Of a stretch of 14,439 nucleotides of DNA, positions 13,004 through 14,439 are shown piece by piece (within the stretch, counting starts at the first letter, position 1; every line of letters begins with the position of its first letter). Position numbers and translations under genes: made by a program. The DNA comes from Caulobacter sp. (GTDB taxonomy: Bacteria; Pseudomonadota; Alphaproteobacteria; Caulobacterales; Caulobacteraceae), in NCBI GenBank assembly GCA_028291125.1, contig JAQGIN010000344.1, forward strand, positions 1-14,439. The letters run 5' to 3'. The notes beneath the pieces were generated by a model. It made no database searches and was not told the DNA's origin. It worked only from the letters and a program-made list of their open reading frames with translations.

Positions 13004-13830
13004 GCGCCCACCCCGCCCTGGCGGCCGGCAAGACGGCGGTGATCACCGGCGCCGCCGACGGCATCGGCCTGGCCGCCGCCCAGACCTTCGCGCGGATGGG
13101 CCTGAACGTGGTGATGGCCGACGTCACCGGCCGCAAGCTGAAGGCGGAAGCCGAGGCCATTGGAGAGAGCGCCCTGGCCGTGCCCACCGACGTCGCCGAC
13201 CGGGCGGCCGTCGAGGCCCTGAAGGCCGCCGCGATCGAGCGCTTCGGCGCGGTCGACGTGCTGATGAACAACGCTGGGGTCGGCAATGGCGGCGACGCCT
13301 TCTCGGGCGACGACGCCTGGAAGCGCATCCTCGACGTCAATCTGTGGGGCGTGATCAACGGCGTGCAGGTGTTCGGCGAGGACATGGCCCACAGCGGCCG
13401 CCCGGGCCTGATCATCAACACCGGCTCCAAGCAGGGCATCACTCAGCCGCCGGGCGACACCGCCTACAACGTCTCGAAATCGGCCGTGAAGGCCCTGACC
13501 GAGGGCCTGCAGCACACCCTGCGCGAGACGGCCGGCTGCCAGGTCAGCGCCCATCTGCTGATCCCCGGCTACACCTATACCGGCATGACCAAGCGCACCC
13601 CGACCAAGCCCGACGCGGCCTGGGACGCCCGGCAGGTGGTCGACTTCATGCTGACCTCGATCGCCGCCGGCGACTTCTACATCCTGTGCCCCGACAACGA
13701 CGCCTCGCGGCCGCTGGACGAGAAGCGGATGGCTTGGGCGATCGGCGACATCATCGAGAACCGCCCGGCCCTGTCGCGCTGGCACCCCGACTGGAAGGAC
13801 GCCTTCGCGGCGTTCGTGGCGACGCCGTGA
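13000..13830 (+). CDS. Short-chain dehydrogenase/reductase, NAD-type Rossmann enzyme
   Basis: A 276-residue classical SDR oxidoreductase of unknown substrate. The cofactor motif TGAADGIG is at 16-23, NNAG at 90-93, and the active-site tetrad is N114, S143 (TGSKQG), Y156 and K160 (YNVSK). An Asp at the end of the second strand (D41 in VVMADV) suggests NAD(H) rather than NADP(H). The C-terminal part has a segment TGMTKRTPTKP (about 197-207) and ends in a Trp-rich tail. The start is a GTG at 13000 overlapping the dapF stop as GTGA. The stop at 13830 overlaps the GTG of mtaB in the same way, so it is translationally coupled on both sides. It has no evident link to lysine synthesis or tRNA modification. 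Confidence 0.9.
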   Translation: MSAHPALAAGKTAVITGAADGIGLAAAQTFARMGLNVVMADVTGRKLKAEAEAIGESALAVPTDVADRAAVEALKAAAIERFGAVDVLMNNAGVGNGGDAFSGDDAWKRILDVNLWGVINGVQVFGEDMAHSGRPGLIINTGSKQGITQPPGDTAYNVSKSAVKALTEGLQHTLRETAGCQVSAHLLIPGYTYTGMTKRTPTKPDAAWDARQVVDFMLTSIAAGDFYILCPDNDASRPLDEKRMAWAIGDIIENRPALSRWHPDWKDAFAAFVATP

Positions 13831-14439
13831 CCGACGCCTTCACCCTCGCCCCCCGGACCAAGCCGGTCGCTTCCGACGTCGACGTCGTCACCTTCGGCTG
13901 CCGGCTGAACGCCTACGAGTCCGAGGCCATCCGCGCCCGCGCCCTCGAGGACGGCCTGGCCGACGCGGTGGTGTTCAATACCTGCGCGGTGACCAACGAG
14001 GCGGTTCGCCAGGCGCGGCAGGCGATCCGCAAGGCGCGGCGCGAGCGGCCGGGGGCCCGGCTGATCGTCACCGGCTGCGCCGCCCAGATCGACCCCGCCG
14101 CCTTCGCCGCCATGCCCGAGGTCGACCTGGTGCTGGGCAACGCTGAGAAGGCCGCCCCCGGCGCGCTGATGGACACCTCGACCCGGGTGCGGGTCAACGA
14201 CATCATGTCGATCAAGGAGACCGCCGGTCACCTGATCGCCGGCCTCAAGGACAGGGCCCGCGCCTATGTCGAGGTGCAGAACGGCTGCGACCATCGCTGC
14301 ACCTTCTGCATTATCCCGTTCGGCCGCGGCAATTCGCGCTCGGCCCCGGCCGGCGAGGTGGTCGACCAGGTCCGCCGCCTGGCCGCCGAGGGCTATAACG
14401 AGGTGGTGCTGACCGGGGTCGACGTCACCAGCTGGGGGA
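13827..14439 (+). CDS. mtaB: tRNA N6-threonylcarbamoyladenosine (t6A) methylthiotransferase, C-terminal half beyond window
   Basis: MtaB is a radical-SAM enzyme that adds a methylthio group to t6A37 in tRNAs reading ANN codons. The visible 204 residues hold the whole N-terminal UPF0004 domain with its three cluster cysteines, C25 (FGCRLN), C53 (NTCAVT) and C84 (TGCAAQ). They also hold the start of the radical-SAM domain with C154, C158 and C161 (CDHRCTFC). FGCRLN, NTCAVTNEAVRQARQ and CIIPFGRGNSRS are more like MtaB than MiaB or RimO. The start is GTG at 13827, overlapping the upstream stop. The TRAM domain and the rest, probably about 200 residues, lie to the right of the window. Confidence 0.92.
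   Translation, partial: MTDAFTLAPRTKPVASDVDVVTFGCRLNAYESEAIRARALEDGLADAVVFNTCAVTNEAVRQARQAIRKARRERPGARLIVTGCAAQIDPAAFAAMPEVDLVLGNAEKAAPGALMDTSTRVRVNDIMSIKETAGHLIAGLKDRARAYVEVQNGCDHRCTFCIIPFGRGNSRSAPAGEVVDQVRRLAAEGYNEVVLTGVDVTSWG

Overview
The window looks like chromosomal DNA of a high-GC alphaproteobacterium of the Caulobacter/Phenylobacterium group. Three things point there. The left edge carries most of a gene for crescentin, the intermediate-filament-like cell-curvature protein known from Caulobacter. The codon use is strongly GC-ending throughout. The intergenic gaps hold palindromic repeats of a kind I remember from Caulobacterales and sphingomonads. I see no transposase, phage gene, CRISPR array, tRNA or rRNA.

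Layout. (1) 1-1295, minus: creS, running off the left edge. (2) 1296-1668: divergent control region with a good OxyR-type box, a structured GC-rich block and two GANTC sites. (3) 1669-5053, plus: a peroxide-defence cluster of ahpC, ahpF and oxyR. A large perfect inverted repeat lies between ahpF and oxyR. (4) 5054-6144, plus: a small palindrome, a symmetric AT-rich operator candidate, a His-rich PadR/YqjI-type regulator and a DUF2218 protein, probably a metal-responsive operon. (5) 6378-6833, plus: a small secreted protein of unknown function, flanked by two further inverted-repeat elements. (6) 6942-11234, minus: two tandem, duplicated, exported S9 prolyl-oligopeptidase-family enzymes 3 nt apart. 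(7) 11288-12091, minus: a voltage-gated-like K+ channel with a C-terminal zinc ribbon. (8) 12149-14439, plus: dapF, a short-chain dehydrogenase and mtaB (cut by the right edge), joined by two GTGA stop/start overlaps.

How the genes work together. AhpF passes NADH electrons to AhpC, which reduces H2O2 and organic peroxides. OxyR, with both redox cysteines present, is the expected activator and could act on the box upstream of ahpC. The PadR/DUF2218 pair resembles E. coli YqjI, an iron/nickel-linked repressor, so a metal-homeostasis module sits beside the peroxide module. The tandem peptidases probably degrade peptides in the cell envelope. dapF (lysine and peptidoglycan) and mtaB (tRNA modification) are housekeeping genes, and the dehydrogenase between them looks like an insertion into that operon.

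The most interesting items are the crescentin gene and its control region, the His-rich PadR/DUF2218 operon with its operator, the channel with a zinc ribbon, and four unrelated palindromic repeat elements in under 3 kb. None is clearly a wholly new system. All names rest on reading motifs and remembered family sequences; no database search was run.
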